From Cohaesibacter sp. (GTDB taxonomy: Bacteria > Pseudomonadota > Alphaproteobacteria > Rhizobiales > Cohaesibacteraceae): DNA of 36,733 bases. Of the stretch, positions 1 to 8,466 are shown in pieces. A program made the translations under genes and the position numbers. Position 1 is the stretch's first letter. Each line of letters starts with the position of its first letter. The notes below the pieces were generated by a model. The model searched no databases and was not told the origin of the DNA. It worked only from the letters and a program-made list of their open reading frames with translations. The stretch covers positions 1 to 36,733 of the forward strand of contig JAOXSH010000031.1 of assembly GCA_025800145.1 (NCBI GenBank), given 5' to 3'.

Positions 1-782
1 GGGAACCAGGCTTGTTTGACGTTGATGAACGGCTCAAAAGACTGAGCGATATCGGTGACCAATTGGAAGCCTATGGTCGACTGGTCGATTTTGAGATCTT
101 CCGGTCTGTTCTGGATAAGGCGCTGGCCTATGGAGATGGAGCCAAGGGCGGAAGGCCACCCTTTGATCCTGTCATGATGTTCAAGATCCTGATCATTCAA
201 ACCCAAAATAATCTCAGCGACGACAGGACAGAATTTCTGATCAACGATCGCCTGTCCTTCATGCGCTTCTTGGGGCTTGGCCTGTCTGACAAAGTTCCCG
301 ATGCCAAAACGATATGGGTGTTTAGGGAGCGACTGAACAAGGCCGGTGTCATTACGGATCTCTTCGCTCGGTTTGATCAATATATCCGTGATGCAGGCTA
401 TATCCCGATGTCGGGGCAGTTGATTGATGCCAGTCTGATAGCCGCTCCCAAGCAGCGCAATAGCGAAGATGAGAAGGCGGATATCAAGGCCGGGAAGATC
501 CCTCAGGATTGGCAGGACAAGCCCGCCAAAATGCGCCAGAAAGACCGGGATGGCCGTTGGACCGTCAAATTTGGTAAGGCCAAAGAGCGTAAAGATGGAA
601 GCCTGCCACGGGATATTGCCATCCCCCACTTCGGTTACAAAGCCCATACAGGGATCGACAAGCGCTATCGCTTCATCCGCACGTGGGATGTGACCGATGC
701 CAGTCGCTATGATGGTCGGATACTGCGAAAGGGATTGCTGGACAAGACCAATACTGGCCGTTCAGTCTGGGCCGAGATATAA
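1..782 (+). pseudogene. IS5-family transposase, truncated (left copy, enters from the left edge)
   Basis: This is a DDE transposase of the IS5 family, judged from the N-terminal helical region and the pattern around LSDDRTEFLINDRLSFMRFL (about residues 73-92), which matches the LSD-containing segment of InsH-type enzymes, followed by a DASLIAAP motif around the first catalytic Asp. The window opens in codon 2. By comparison with the second copy at 36417, the ATG lies just outside, and the first in-window start-like codon is an internal TTG at position 12. The frame ends at a TAA at 780-782, soon after SVWAEI, where related enzymes continue with the second catalytic Asp region. The C-terminal third with the remaining DDE residues is therefore missing and the copy is very probably inactive. 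Sequence of a different transposase follows immediately. Confidence 0.85.
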
Positions 783-910
783 CTGAAAGTTGGTGATGGT
801 GGCTATGCTGGTGAGAAATTGCGGGCGGTATTGAAGGCACATGGCGACTGGACCATTGAAATCATCAAACGGTCAGACATAGCCAAGGGCTTTGAGATCT
901 TGCCCCTACA
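783..910 (+). pseudogene. Fragment of a second IS5-family (IS427-like) transposase
   Basis: Translation in the same frame as the preceding transposase, after its stop, reads GDGGYAGEKLRA and then WTIEIIKRSDIAKGFEILP. That resembles the C-terminal half of IS427-group transposases (DGGYAG, then IVKRSD..KGFEVLPRRWVVERT), not the IS5-group enzyme that precedes it. The expected RRWVVERT catalytic segment is absent because a MITE-like element begins at 911, giving the hybrid ending LPLHTNGIKD and a stop. This is a small relic of an older insertion. The subgroup assignment comes from remembered family motifs, not from a search. Confidence 0.65.
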
Positions 911-1110
911 TACCAACGGCATAAAAGATTGACCCATAGGATGCTTTGAAATGGTTTACCGGCAAGGCGTCGGCTCGATCGGACAATGCCGGGGCATTTT
1001 CTTTTTTGATGCGAACCTTTTGCATTGAATTGTCAAGACAATTCAATGAGGCGCGCCCCAGAAAGCCAATAAAATCCGGTCATATGGGTTAATCTTTCGT
1101 GCCGTTGGTA
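911..1110. mobile_element. MITE-like element, copy 1 (about 200 bp)
   Basis: Both ends carry the inverted repeat TACCAACGGC, extending imperfectly to about 28 bp (about 25 matches) and ending in ACCCATA on each side. A perfect internal palindrome lies at 1023-1034 and 1037-1048 (CATTGAATTGTC and its complement). The element is too short to encode a transposase. A second copy at 19180-19404 has the same ends and the same internal palindrome, with about 25 bp of extra sequence. The outermost TA on each side fits a TA target duplication, as made by IS630/Tc1-mariner enzymes, but TA could equally be part of the repeat. It truncates the transposase fragment on its left and abuts the cysNC stop codon on its right. 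Confidence 0.8.
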
Positions 1111-3072
1111 TCAGATGGTAAAATCGGCCAGATCCGGGTCAATGCCATCATCGCCCAAGACTTCACGAATGATGTGAAGCGCAGCATCTTCGGCGCTGCG
1201 TTCATGGGTTTTGATATGAACATCAGGCTGATCCGGTGCCTCATAAGGCGAGGAAATGCCGGTAAAGTTGGCAATTTCGCCCTTACGGGCCTTGGCATAG
1301 AGCCCTTTGGGATCACGGCTTTCGCAAAGTTCAAGCGGTGTATCAATAAAGATTTCCGCGAATTCGCCCTCATCCAGCATGGAACGCACCAGAGCCCGCT
1401 CTGCCTTGAAAGGCGAAATGAAGGAGACCAGAACAATCAGACCGGCATCGGCCATCAATTTGGCAACTTCTCCAATGCGGCGGATATTCTCCACCCGATC
1501 TTCATCTGAAAAGCCAAGATCCTTGTTCAGGCCATGGCGCACATTGTCCCCATCCAGCAAATAGGTATGTTTGCTAACCGCGTGCAATTTCTTTTCAACC
1601 AGATTGGCAATGGTGGATTTGCCAGAGCCGGATAGACCGGTAAACCAAAGCACTTTGGCTTTCTGGTGCTTTTGTTCCGAACGGGCCTTTTTATCGACAT
1701 CCAGATCATGCCAAACCAGATTATCCGCCCGGCCAAGACCAAACCAGACAAGGCCCGCGGCAACGGTTTGGTTGCTAAAGCGGTCAATCAGAATGAAAGA
1801 GCCGGTTTGTCGGTCTTCTTCATATTTATCAAAGACAATTGGGTGAGAGGTAGAGAGATTACAAAAGCCAACTTCATTGAGGTTTAATTTTGTCGCGGCT
1901 TCATGGGCAAAGCTGTTAATCTCAACCTTATGTTTGATGGCGGTGACCGAGGCATTGACCTCTTGTGCACCAATTTTCAGCACATAAGAGCGCCCCGCCA
2001 ACAAAGGCGCATCATCCATCCAGATTATATGAGCGGCAATCTGATCGCTGATATGGGGCCGATGATCCGGTTGGGTGAGCAAATCACCGCGACTGATATC
2101 AATCTCGTCTTCCAGCGTCAGGGTGACAGCTTCGCCGGCTTGCGCCTCCTCTTGGGTGCCATCAAAGGTGACAATTTCCTTGATGCGCGAGCTTTTGCCT
2201 GATTTGGCAACAACAATCTTATCGCCCACGCTTACACGACCAGAGGAAACCGTACCGGAAAAGCCTCTGAAATCAAGATTTGGGCGGTTCACCCATTGCA
2301 CGGGAAAGCGCAAGGGGCGCGCACTTTCATCCTTGGCAATCTCAACCGTTTCCAAATGTCCCAAAAGGGTAGGACCATCATACCAGTTCAGATTGGGGCC
2401 ACGCTCCACCACATTGTCACCAAAGCGGGCAGAGAGTGGAATGGCGGTGATGGAATCAAAATCAAAACCGGAGGCAAATTGCTCATAGTCAGCAACGATT
2501 TTGTCAAAAACACTCTTGTCATGGCCAACCAGATCAATCTTGTTAATGGCCAGCACCACATGGCGTACACCCAAAAGGCTATTGATAAAGCTGTGGCGGC
2601 GCGTCTGGGTTACAATGCCATGGCGAGCATCGACCAGAATGACAGCCAGATCACAGTTTGACGCACCAGTCGCCATATTTCGGGTATATTGTTCATGTCC
2701 GGGAGTATCCGCTACAATGAATTTGCGTTTGTCGGTGGCAAAGAAACGATAAGCCACGTCAATGGTAATGCCTTGCTCGCGTTCGGCCTGCAAACCATCC
2801 AAAAGAAGAGCAAAATCAATCTCCTCACCGACTGTACCATGCCGTTTTGAATCGCGCTCCAGAGCGGAGAGCTGATCTTCAAAAATCAGCTTGGTATCAT
2901 AAAGCAGACGACCAATCAGCGTGGATTTGCCATCATCAACACTGCCACAGGTAATGAAGCGCAAAAAGCTCTTTTCCTGCTGGGCAGCGAGATAAGAGGA
3001 AAGGGCAGTAGCTGGAGTCGGGGTAGGTGCTGCAACGTCAGCGGCACTAGAAAGGGAAACAGCTTGAGACAT
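1111..3072 (-). CDS. cysNC: Bifunctional sulfate adenylyltransferase subunit 1 / adenylylsulfate kinase (CysN-CysC fusion)
   Basis: The 653-residue fusion makes APS from sulfate and ATP (the CysN GTPase works with CysD) and then phosphorylates APS to PAPS (CysC). Residues 35-465 are CysN, an EF-Tu-like GTPase with P-loop GSVDDGKST (43-51), DTPGH (122-126) and NKID (177-180). Residues 471-640 are CysC, with P-loop GLSGSGKS (479-486), DGDNVRHGL (507-515) and FISPFKAER containing the usual active-site Ser (about 553). The fusion is typical of alphaproteobacteria (NodQ-like). Its start overlaps the cysD stop by one base (TGATG on the minus strand), indicating translational coupling. The stop codon TGA at 1111-1113 takes its last base from the edge of the MITE, so the final residues may differ from the ancestral C-terminus. 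Both catalytic domains appear complete. Confidence 0.97.
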   Translation of the reverse strand: MSQAVSLSSAADVAAPTPTPATALSSYLAAQQEKSFLRFITCGSVDDGKSTLIGRLLYDTKLIFEDQLSALERDSKRHGTVGEEIDFALLLDGLQAEREQGITIDVAYRFFATDKRKFIVADTPGHEQYTRNMATGASNCDLAVILVDARHGIVTQTRRHSFINSLLGVRHVVLAINKIDLVGHDKSVFDKIVADYEQFASGFDFDSITAIPLSARFGDNVVERGPNLNWYDGPTLLGHLETVEIAKDESARPLRFPVQWVNRPNLDFRGFSGTVSSGRVSVGDKIVVAKSGKSSRIKEIVTFDGTQEEAQAGEAVTLTLEDEIDISRGDLLTQPDHRPHISDQIAAHIIWMDDAPLLAGRSYVLKIGAQEVNASVTAIKHKVEINSFAHEAATKLNLNEVGFCNLSTSHPIVFDKYEEDRQTGSFILIDRFSNQTVAAGLVWFGLGRADNLVWHDLDVDKKARSEQKHQKAKVLWFTGLSGSGKSTIANLVEKKLHAVSKHTYLLDGDNVRHGLNKDLGFSDEDRVENIRRIGEVAKLMADAGLIVLVSFISPFKAERALVRSMLDEGEFAEIFIDTPLELCESRDPKGLYAKARKGEIANFTGISSPYEAPDQPDVHIKTHERSAEDAALHIIREVLGDDGIDPDLADFTI

Positions 3073-3980
3073 CAGAAATAGCCCTCGCGTTTTTTCTTTT
3101 CCATAGAGGCAGAATCGTCATGGTCAATCATACGCCCGGAGCGCTCGGAGCTTTTGGCCACCAGCATTTCCTCGACAATCTCTTCCAGACTGCTGGCACC
3201 CGATTCAACGGCTCCCGTCAGCGGATAACAGCCTAGGGTGCGGAAGCGAATCAGCTTTTCCCTTGGCGCTTCACCGGGTTGCAAAGGCAAACGCTGATCA
3301 TCGACCATAATCAAAGCGCCATCGCGCTCCACAACGGGGCGCTTGGCCGCCATATAAAGCGGTACAATTGGAATATTTTCCGACAGGATATATTGCCAGA
3401 TATCCAGCTCGGTCCAGTTGGATAGAGGAAAGACGCGAATGCTCTCTCCCTGCCGAATACGGGTGTTATAAAGAGACCAAAGTTCAGGGCGCTGATTTTT
3501 GGGATCCCAGCCATGATTGTCAGAACGGAAAGAAAAAATCCGTTCTTTGGCACGGCTTTTTTCCTCGTCCCGGCGCGCTCCGCCAAAGGCGGCATCATAG
3601 CCACCGGCATTCAGCGCCTGTTTCAAGGCATCGGTTTTCATAATCTGGGTATAGAGAGAAGAGCCGTGATCAAAGGGGTTCACATTATCTCGCAAGCCAT
3701 CCGGGTTGGTATGGCTGATCAGATCAAACTCATAATCTTTTGCCATTTGATCGCGAAATTCGATCATTTCGCGAAATTTCCAGCCGGTATTGACATGCAA
3801 CAAGGGAAAGGGAATACGAGAGGGGTAAAAAGCCTTGCGGGCCAAATGCAGCATGACCGAACTGTCTTTACCCACGGAATAAAGCATGACCGGCTTTTTA
3901 AAACTGGCAGCAACTTCTCTGAAAATATGAATGGCCTCAGCTTCCAGCTGCGCCAAATGGGACTGTCGGGCAAGCGCCAT
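3072..3980 (-). CDS. cysD: Sulfate adenylyltransferase subunit 2 (CysD)
   Basis: The 302-residue small subunit of ATP sulfurylase carries out the adenylyl transfer to sulfate in a complex with CysN. It belongs to the PAPS-reductase/PP-loop ATPase family and shows the pyrophosphate-binding motif SVGKDS (residues 35-40) and the characteristic CysD C-terminus EKKKREGYF. The start is set at the ATG ending at 3980, because AGGAG lies about 7 bases upstream and the protein then begins [10 protein letters not shown] longer frame to 4025 has no comparable ribosome binding site. It is first in the cysD-cysNC operon. No reductive-branch gene (cysH, cysI) is in the window, so the fate of the APS/PAPS cannot be read here. 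Confidence 0.97.
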   Translation of the reverse strand: MALARQSHLAQLEAEAIHIFREVAASFKKPVMLYSVGKDSSVMLHLARKAFYPSRIPFPLLHVNTGWKFREMIEFRDQMAKDYEFDLISHTNPDGLRDNVNPFDHGSSLYTQIMKTDALKQALNAGGYDAAFGGARRDEEKSRAKERIFSFRSDNHGWDPKNQRPELWSLYNTRIRQGESIRVFPLSNWTELDIWQYILSENIPIVPLYMAAKRPVVERDGALIMVDDQRLPLQPGEAPREKLIRFRTLGCYPLTGAVESGASSLEEIVEEMLVAKSSERSGRMIDHDDSASMEKKKREGYF

Positions 3981-4074
3981 GATTGTCTCCTGGCCTCTCT
4001 TTAGCTGCGCTATCCCAAGGTCCAAATGTATAAAATGGGATAGACGCCTAATCTGGGAAAATCTGAATATTTAT

Positions 4075-4097
4075 GGAATGTTTTGCTAAAACACTCC
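4075..4097. promoter_or_regulatory. Inverted repeat in the divergent cysD / flavoprotein intergenic region
   Basis: The 414-bp gap between cysD and the flavoprotein gene contains one notable dyad: GGAATGTTTT and AAAACACTCC separated by GCT, with one mismatched pair. It lies about 95 bp upstream of the cysD start and could be a regulator site or a small stem-loop. The rest of the gap is AT-rich with poly-A and poly-T tracts near 4280-4320, and I see no other gene in it. Confidence 0.35.
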
Positions 4098-4394
4098 CCG
4101 TTAAATGCGGTTATATCGAAAAATATTTCATTGTCGAGAGAGCGCAAGGGGTCGAAAGCCGTTAGGAAACAAGGCTATGGACATCGCTTTTCTGCAAAGG
4201 GCAAGCCAAAGGAAATGCTTTTCTAGACTCTGAGAGCCATTGAGATTGCAGATCTGGAAAGGCAGGATTTTAGGGTAAGAAAAAAAATTCAAAAAATTTT
4301 GCATTTTTTGCCAAAAAACAGCTAAACCCGCTAAACACATCTTTTGAGCCATCTATCGACTATCCTATGCGCCCAACAAGAAAAGAGAGCCATC

Positions 4395-5594
4395 ATGTCC
4401 AATCCCAATCCAGCCGGTAAAATCTGGGATGCTATCATTTTAGGGGGTGGGGCAGCTGGTCTGATGGCGGCCATCACCGCGGCAAAGCGCGGCAAAAAGG
4501 TCTTGGTACTGGATCATGCCAAGAAAGCAGCCGAGAAAATCCGCATTTCTGGTGGCGGCCGATGCAATTTCACAAATCTCGATATCAAGCCAAAAAATTA
4601 CCTGTCATCCAATCCTCGTTTTTGCATCTCCGCCCTCAAGCGCTACACCCAACATGATTTTATAAAATGGGTGGAGAGCCATCATATCCAATATCACGAA
4701 AAGACCCTGGGCCAGCTCTTTTGCAATGACAGCGCCCAACAGATCATTGATATGCTGCTCAGCGAATTGCGCCTGCATGGCGGTGAATTGCGTCTGCATT
4801 GCCAAATCAAACAGGTGAGCCGGGAAGGTGAGCTGTTTTCGGTGGCGTCCAGCTCTGGCGTGGAATGGACGCGGGCGGTGATTGTCGCGACCGGCGGCAA
4901 ATCGATTCCCAAAATGGGAGCAACCGCTTTTGGCTATGATTTGGCCCGACAATTTGGTCTCAATGTGCTGCCGACACGCGCAGCTCTGGTGCCGTTCACA
5001 TTTTCCGAGCAGCAAAAGCTCTGGTCGGTCCCCCTATCGGGTCTGGCCGTCGATGCTATTGTCAAAATCGGCAAAACAGCCTTTCGCGAAGGACTGCTTT
5101 TCACCCATAGAGGCCTGTCCGGTCCCTCTATTTTGCAAATTTCCTCCTATTGGCAGGAAGGCATCCCCGTTAGCATTGATCTGGCCCCGGATCGCAAAAT
5201 CTTTGAAGAGCTGAAGCAGGCTCGCGACGAGCATCCAAAACAGGATATCAGCAATGCTCTTGGCTATAGCATTCCAAAAAAATTAGCCAAAGCCATTGCA
5301 GCTCGCGATGGTCTATCGGGCCATATGGCGGTGCAAAGCGACAAAATCTTGCGTAAGATTGAAGACAATATCCATCGCTGGCAGATCATCCCCATGGGAA
5401 CCGAAGGCTATCGAACCGCAGAGGTGACTATCGGTGGGGTAGACACAAAGGATTTGTCGTCAAAAACCATGCAGAGCAATCAGGTGCCGGGCCTTTATTT
5501 CATTGGTGAAGTGGTGGATGTAACGGGGCATCTAGGCGGCTACAATTTCCAATGGGCATGGTCTTCTGGATATGCAGCAGGCATGTCGCTTTGA
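4395..5594 (+). CDS. NAD(P)/FAD-dependent oxidoreductase, HI0933/YhiN family
   Basis: The 399-residue flavoprotein belongs to the HI0933-like (YhiN) family, whose physiological substrate is not established. It has the N-terminal dinucleotide-binding motif GGGAAG (residues 17-22), the family signature KIRISGGGRCNFTN (about 49-61), an ATGG motif before the inserted domain, and a C-terminal FAD-contacting segment FIGEVVDVTGHLGGYNFQWA. No signal peptide is visible, so it is cytoplasmic. The start is the ATG at 4395, preceded by AGAGAG; an upstream in-frame TTG at 4344 lacks a good ribosome binding site. It is transcribed divergently from cysD. The family call is firm and the role unknown. Confidence 0.92.
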   Translation: MSNPNPAGKIWDAIILGGGAAGLMAAITAAKRGKKVLVLDHAKKAAEKIRISGGGRCNFTNLDIKPKNYLSSNPRFCISALKRYTQHDFIKWVESHHIQYHEKTLGQLFCNDSAQQIIDMLLSELRLHGGELRLHCQIKQVSREGELFSVASSSGVEWTRAVIVATGGKSIPKMGATAFGYDLARQFGLNVLPTRAALVPFTFSEQQKLWSVPLSGLAVDAIVKIGKTAFREGLLFTHRGLSGPSILQISSYWQEGIPVSIDLAPDRKIFEELKQARDEHPKQDISNALGYSIPKKLAKAIAARDGLSGHMAVQSDKILRKIEDNIHRWQIIPMGTEGYRTAEVTIGGVDTKDLSSKTMQSNQVPGLYFIGEVVDVTGHLGGYNFQWAWSSGYAAGMSL

Positions 5595-5609
5595 TATTGA
5601 AAATTCTTA

Positions 5610-5619
5610 TACCAACGGC
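5610..5619. repeat. Solitary MITE-end motif TACCAACGGC
   Basis: The ten bases match the outer inverted repeat of the two MITE-like elements and lie 15 bp after the flavoprotein stop codon. No partner end or internal palindrome follows, so this is a relic or a chance match. Confidence 0.4.
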
Positions 5620-5734
5620 CGCGACTGTCCGGGAAATCTTCCTTGATCGTCAAAAGGCTCGTTGGCCTTATGCTCCAAGGCAGCGCCTGTAACGTATAAA
5701 AATTGGAACACAATTTTAATCAGGCAATGACCAA

Positions 5735-6091
5735 ATGCAAACGATTTACTTTGATGGTGCATGTCCTATATGCAGTAAGGAAGTCGCTTTCTATCGTAAA
5801 TATTCAGATCGGAAAGCTGAATGGATAGATGTCTCAATATTGTCAAATGATGAGACGATCAATGGCAAAAGCCGCGATGATTTACTGGCCATAATGCATA
5901 TAAGACAAGAGAATGGACAATGGCTAACGGCAATAGATGCTTTTGCAGCTATGTGGCAATTGGTACCCTTTTTACGACCATTCGCTTGGGTTTTTACAGT
6001 GTTACCGCTCAAGCCCTTCTGGATGTTGGCGTATAAGTTATTTTTAAAATATCGCAATCGAGTCTCGTGTGACAAAATACACTGTTCCTGA
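5735..6091 (+). CDS. Thiol-disulfide oxidoreductase DCC family protein (DUF393)
   Basis: This 118-residue protein shows the family-defining D-x-x-C-x-x-C motif near the N-terminus (DGACPIC, residues 7-13), the basis of the DCC name. It has the expected aromatic/proline-rich middle region (residues about 70-105: VPFLRPFAWVFTVLPLKP) and a YRNRVSCDKIHCS tail with two more cysteines. The family has a thioredoxin-like fold and is predicted to act in redox chemistry, but no substrate is established. It stands alone, 140 bp after the flavoprotein, and its upstream leader is AT-rich with no strong ribosome binding site visible. Confidence 0.88.
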   Translation: MQTIYFDGACPICSKEVAFYRKYSDRKAEWIDVSILSNDETINGKSRDDLLAIMHIRQENGQWLTAIDAFAAMWQLVPFLRPFAWVFTVLPLKPFWMLAYKLFLKYRNRVSCDKIHCS

Positions 6092-6134
6092 AAGCGCGAT
6101 AGCCAAGGAACGAACAAGTGCGCTCGATATTTTG

Positions 6135-6159
6135 AGCAAGTGCGCAAAAAACACTTGCT
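6135..6159 (+). terminator. Stem-loop after the DCC gene
   Basis: AGCAAGTG and CACTTGCT form a perfect 8-bp stem around an A-rich 9-base loop, 44 bp after the DCC stop codon. There is no downstream T-run on the plus strand, so termination is only probable. Confidence 0.4.
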
Positions 6160-6253
6160 ATTGGATCCAATTTTCTTTCAAGCTCCTCTCAAAGCCTGAT
6201 TTAATAGGCCCTGAGCCTAGATAAAGAGTCCGCAAGGATTATGAGGAGGATCC

Positions 6254-7585
6254 ATGACCGCCTATTCGCGTAACAAGCCCATTTCCTTTGATAGTCACTG
6301 GATGCCTTTCACCGCCAATCAGGATTTTGCACAAAATCCACGTTTGGTAGCAAGTGCAAAAGGCATGTATTATTGCTCCAGTGAGGGAGACCAAATTCTG
6401 GATATGACAGCGGGTCTTTGGTGCTGTAATCTCGGTCATGGGCGAGAAGAGATTGCCGATGCGGTTCATGCGCAATTTAAGGAGCTGGATTTTGCGCCAA
6501 GTTTCAATTTTGGCCATCCGCTGTCTTTTGAATTGTCTGAAAGACTGGCTTCACTGCTGCCAGATGAAATCAATACACTCTTTTTCACCAATTCAGGATC
6601 GGAAAGTGCCGATACCGCCATCAAGATTGCCTACGCCTATCATGCGGCCAAGGGGGATACGGGGCGCAAGCGGATCATTTCCCGGCAACGGGCCTATCAT
6701 GGCGTGAATTTCTGTGGTGTTTCCCTAGGCGGACTTGTAGCAAACCGCAAAGCCTTTGGGCAATGGTTGCCAGTGGATCATCTCAACGCCACCCATGATC
6801 TGAGCCGAAATGCCTTTACCATTGGTCAGCCAGACCATGGTGGGTTTGATATGGCCAATGAGCTGGAAAATCTCATTGCCTTTCATGATGCTTCCACCAT
6901 TGCGGCAGTGATTGTCGAGCCAATTGCAGGGGCAGGCGGTGTTCTGTTACCGCCAAAGGGATATTTGCAACGCTTGCGTCAGCTATGCGACCAGCATGGC
7001 ATTTTGCTAATTTTTGATGAAGTCATCACCGGCTTTGGGCGCACAGGCAAAGCCTTTGCGGCAGAGACATTTGGCGTGGTTCCCGATATCATGACCATGG
7101 CAAAGGGCATCACATCGGCAACTGTTCCGATGGGGGCCGTTGCCTGTCGCGATAGTATCAAGGAAACGGTTCTGTCGTCAGCTCAAGGCATAGAATTTTT
7201 CCATGGTTATACCTATTCGGCGCATCCGCTGGCTTGCGCGGCCTCCCTTGCTGCGCTCGATATTTATGATCGCGAAGAACTTTGGGAGCGGGCATCTGGT
7301 CCGGTGGGCGATAAGTTACAAGAGGCCCTGCAAAGCTTGAAAGATCTGCCCCGCGTCATTGATACACGCGGTATGGCCTTCATTGGAGCCATTGAATTTG
7401 AACCATTGGACGGAAAACCCGGAGCGATTGGTGCAGCCTTATTAAAGGAATGCTGGAATCAGGGGATCATGATCCGCGGCCTTGGCGATGCGGTTGCTGT
7501 CTCGCCGCCTCTCATTTTAGAAGAAGAACATATTGAACGCTTTGTCGATAGGTTCCGCAAAGCGGTGCATGTGGTGCTGGGTTAA
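6254..7585 (+). CDS. Class III aminotransferase, omega-amino acid (beta-alanine):pyruvate transaminase type
   Basis: The 443-residue PLP-dependent fold-type I enzyme is predicted to move an amino group from a terminal amine (beta-alanine or another omega-amino acid) to pyruvate. The N-terminal SHWMPFTANQDF segment is typical of beta-alanine:pyruvate transaminases. Other marks are GSES (115-118, phosphate binding), the AYHG motif (147-150), DEVITGFGRTG (255-265, with the pyridine-N-binding Asp) and MAKGITSATVPMGA with the Schiff-base lysine at about 284. It is full length. A very good ribosome binding site, GAGGAGG, lies just before the ATG at 6254. It is followed by a hairpin shared with the convergent regA gene. 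The exact amine donor cannot be decided from sequence. Confidence 0.93.
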   Translation: MTAYSRNKPISFDSHWMPFTANQDFAQNPRLVASAKGMYYCSSEGDQILDMTAGLWCCNLGHGREEIADAVHAQFKELDFAPSFNFGHPLSFELSERLASLLPDEINTLFFTNSGSESADTAIKIAYAYHAAKGDTGRKRIISRQRAYHGVNFCGVSLGGLVANRKAFGQWLPVDHLNATHDLSRNAFTIGQPDHGGFDMANELENLIAFHDASTIAAVIVEPIAGAGGVLLPPKGYLQRLRQLCDQHGILLIFDEVITGFGRTGKAFAAETFGVVPDIMTMAKGITSATVPMGAVACRDSIKETVLSSAQGIEFFHGYTYSAHPLACAASLAALDIYDREELWERASGPVGDKLQEALQSLKDLPRVIDTRGMAFIGAIEFEPLDGKPGAIGAALLKECWNQGIMIRGLGDAVAVSPPLILEEEHIERFVDRFRKAVHVVLG

Positions 7586-7608
7586 TCCAAGCACAGGCAA
7601 ACCAACAA

Positions 7609-7630
7609 AAGGGCCGCATGTGCGGCCCTT
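7609..7630. terminator. Hairpin between the convergent aminotransferase and regA genes
   Basis: GGGCCGC and GCGGCCC pair perfectly around an ATGT loop, flanked by AA and TT so the stem extends to 9 bp. It sits between two converging stop codons and probably serves both directions, although the T-tract is short. Confidence 0.7.
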
Positions 7631-7643
7631 GATGCAGAGGCAA

Positions 7644-8198
7644 TCAGCGCGGCGCTCTCTTGGCTAAAATCCGCTGCAAGGTTCGGCGATGCATATTCAA
7701 GCGCCGAGCGGTTTCCGATACATTGCGATCGCATAATTCATAAACCCGTTGAATATGTTCCCACCGCACCCGGTCCGCCGACATGGGATTCTCTGGTGGC
7801 GGGGCTTTGCGATCCTGATCATTGATCAGGGCTGCATAAATATCATCGGCATCGGCCGGTTTGGCAAGATAATCAATTGCACCCAATTTGACCGCCGTCA
7901 CGGCCGTGGTGATGTTGCCATAGCCGGTCAGCATCAGAGTACGAGCGTCCGGGTTGGAGGTTTGAATAGCTTCGATCACATCCAGTCCATTGCCATCTCC
8001 AAGACGCATATCGACCACGGCATAGCGGGGTGGCTTCTGATTGACCAAAGCCAGAGCATCCGCCACGTTATCAGCGGTTTCAATCTCAAAGCCGCGGCTT
8101 TCCATTGCGCGTGCCAGACGGATCAAAAAGGGACGGTCATCATCTACGAGCAAAAGATATCCGGGTTCAAGGGGCATGGTTTCTGCTGTCATGGTCAT
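7644..8198 (-). CDS. regA: Response regulator of the RegA/PrrA/ActR family
   Basis: The 184-residue regulator is the DNA-binding partner of the redox sensor RegB and in this family controls photosynthesis, carbon and nitrogen fixation, respiration or acid tolerance. Its receiver domain (residues 14-125) has the acidic pair DDD (19-21), the phospho-acceptor Asp63 in VVDMRLGDG, Thr91 and Lys113. A short linker leads to a Fis-type helix-turn-helix at the C-terminus (about 158-184). The ending MHRRTLQRILAKRAPR is the nearly invariant RegA recognition helix. It lies downstream of regB on the same strand, separated by 268 bp containing a large palindrome. The ribosome binding site is weak, and a second ATG two codons in is possible. 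No senC/prrC gene is adjacent. Confidence 0.96.
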   Translation of the reverse strand: MTMTAETMPLEPGYLLLVDDDRPFLIRLARAMESRGFEIETADNVADALALVNQKPPRYAVVDMRLGDGNGLDVIEAIQTSNPDARTLMLTGYGNITTAVTAVKLGAIDYLAKPADADDIYAALINDQDRKAPPPENPMSADRVRWEHIQRVYELCDRNVSETARRLNMHRRTLQRILAKRAPR

Positions 8199-8291
8199 TT
8201 TTAGCGTGTCTCGCTGCCTGTCAGTTCGTACAGTCTGGGTTCAAAGCACCCGCAGGAAAGAAAGCAGGGCCTGTATCATTCGGTCTTAGTG

Positions 8292-8425
8292 CCTGAGTTA
8301 AAAGTCCTGAGCCAGCTCTCTCCCCCTAGCAGACCACCCGTCATGGTACCCTCATGGGCGCTCTGCTAGGGGGAGAGAGCTGGATATACAGCCTAAAAGG
8401 CTCACTCGGAGACTTTTAAATCGGG
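8292..8425. repeat. Large nested palindrome between regB and regA
   Basis: A perfect 22-bp inverted repeat (8312-8333 and 8362-8383; arms begin CCAGCTCTC and end GAGAGCTGG) surrounds a 28-base loop. Outside it, a second imperfect pair of arms (TTAAAAGTC near 8298 and GACTTTTAA near 8411) extends the fold to about 134 bp. A small AGCCT-AAA-AGGCT hairpin lies inside the right half. As RNA it would form a very stable stem in the regB-regA intergenic transcript. No transposase is nearby. It could be a processing or attenuation element, or an inserted palindromic repeat. Confidence 0.75.
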
Positions 8426-8466
8426 TATTTAGAGCCTGATTTAATTTAGCATCAAATTTACTTCTT

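Noticed and set aside
4128-4352. 74-codon minus-strand open frame upstream of cysD
   Set aside because: It lies in AT-rich intergenic DNA, has no ribosome binding site or recognisable motif, and its composition looks non-coding.
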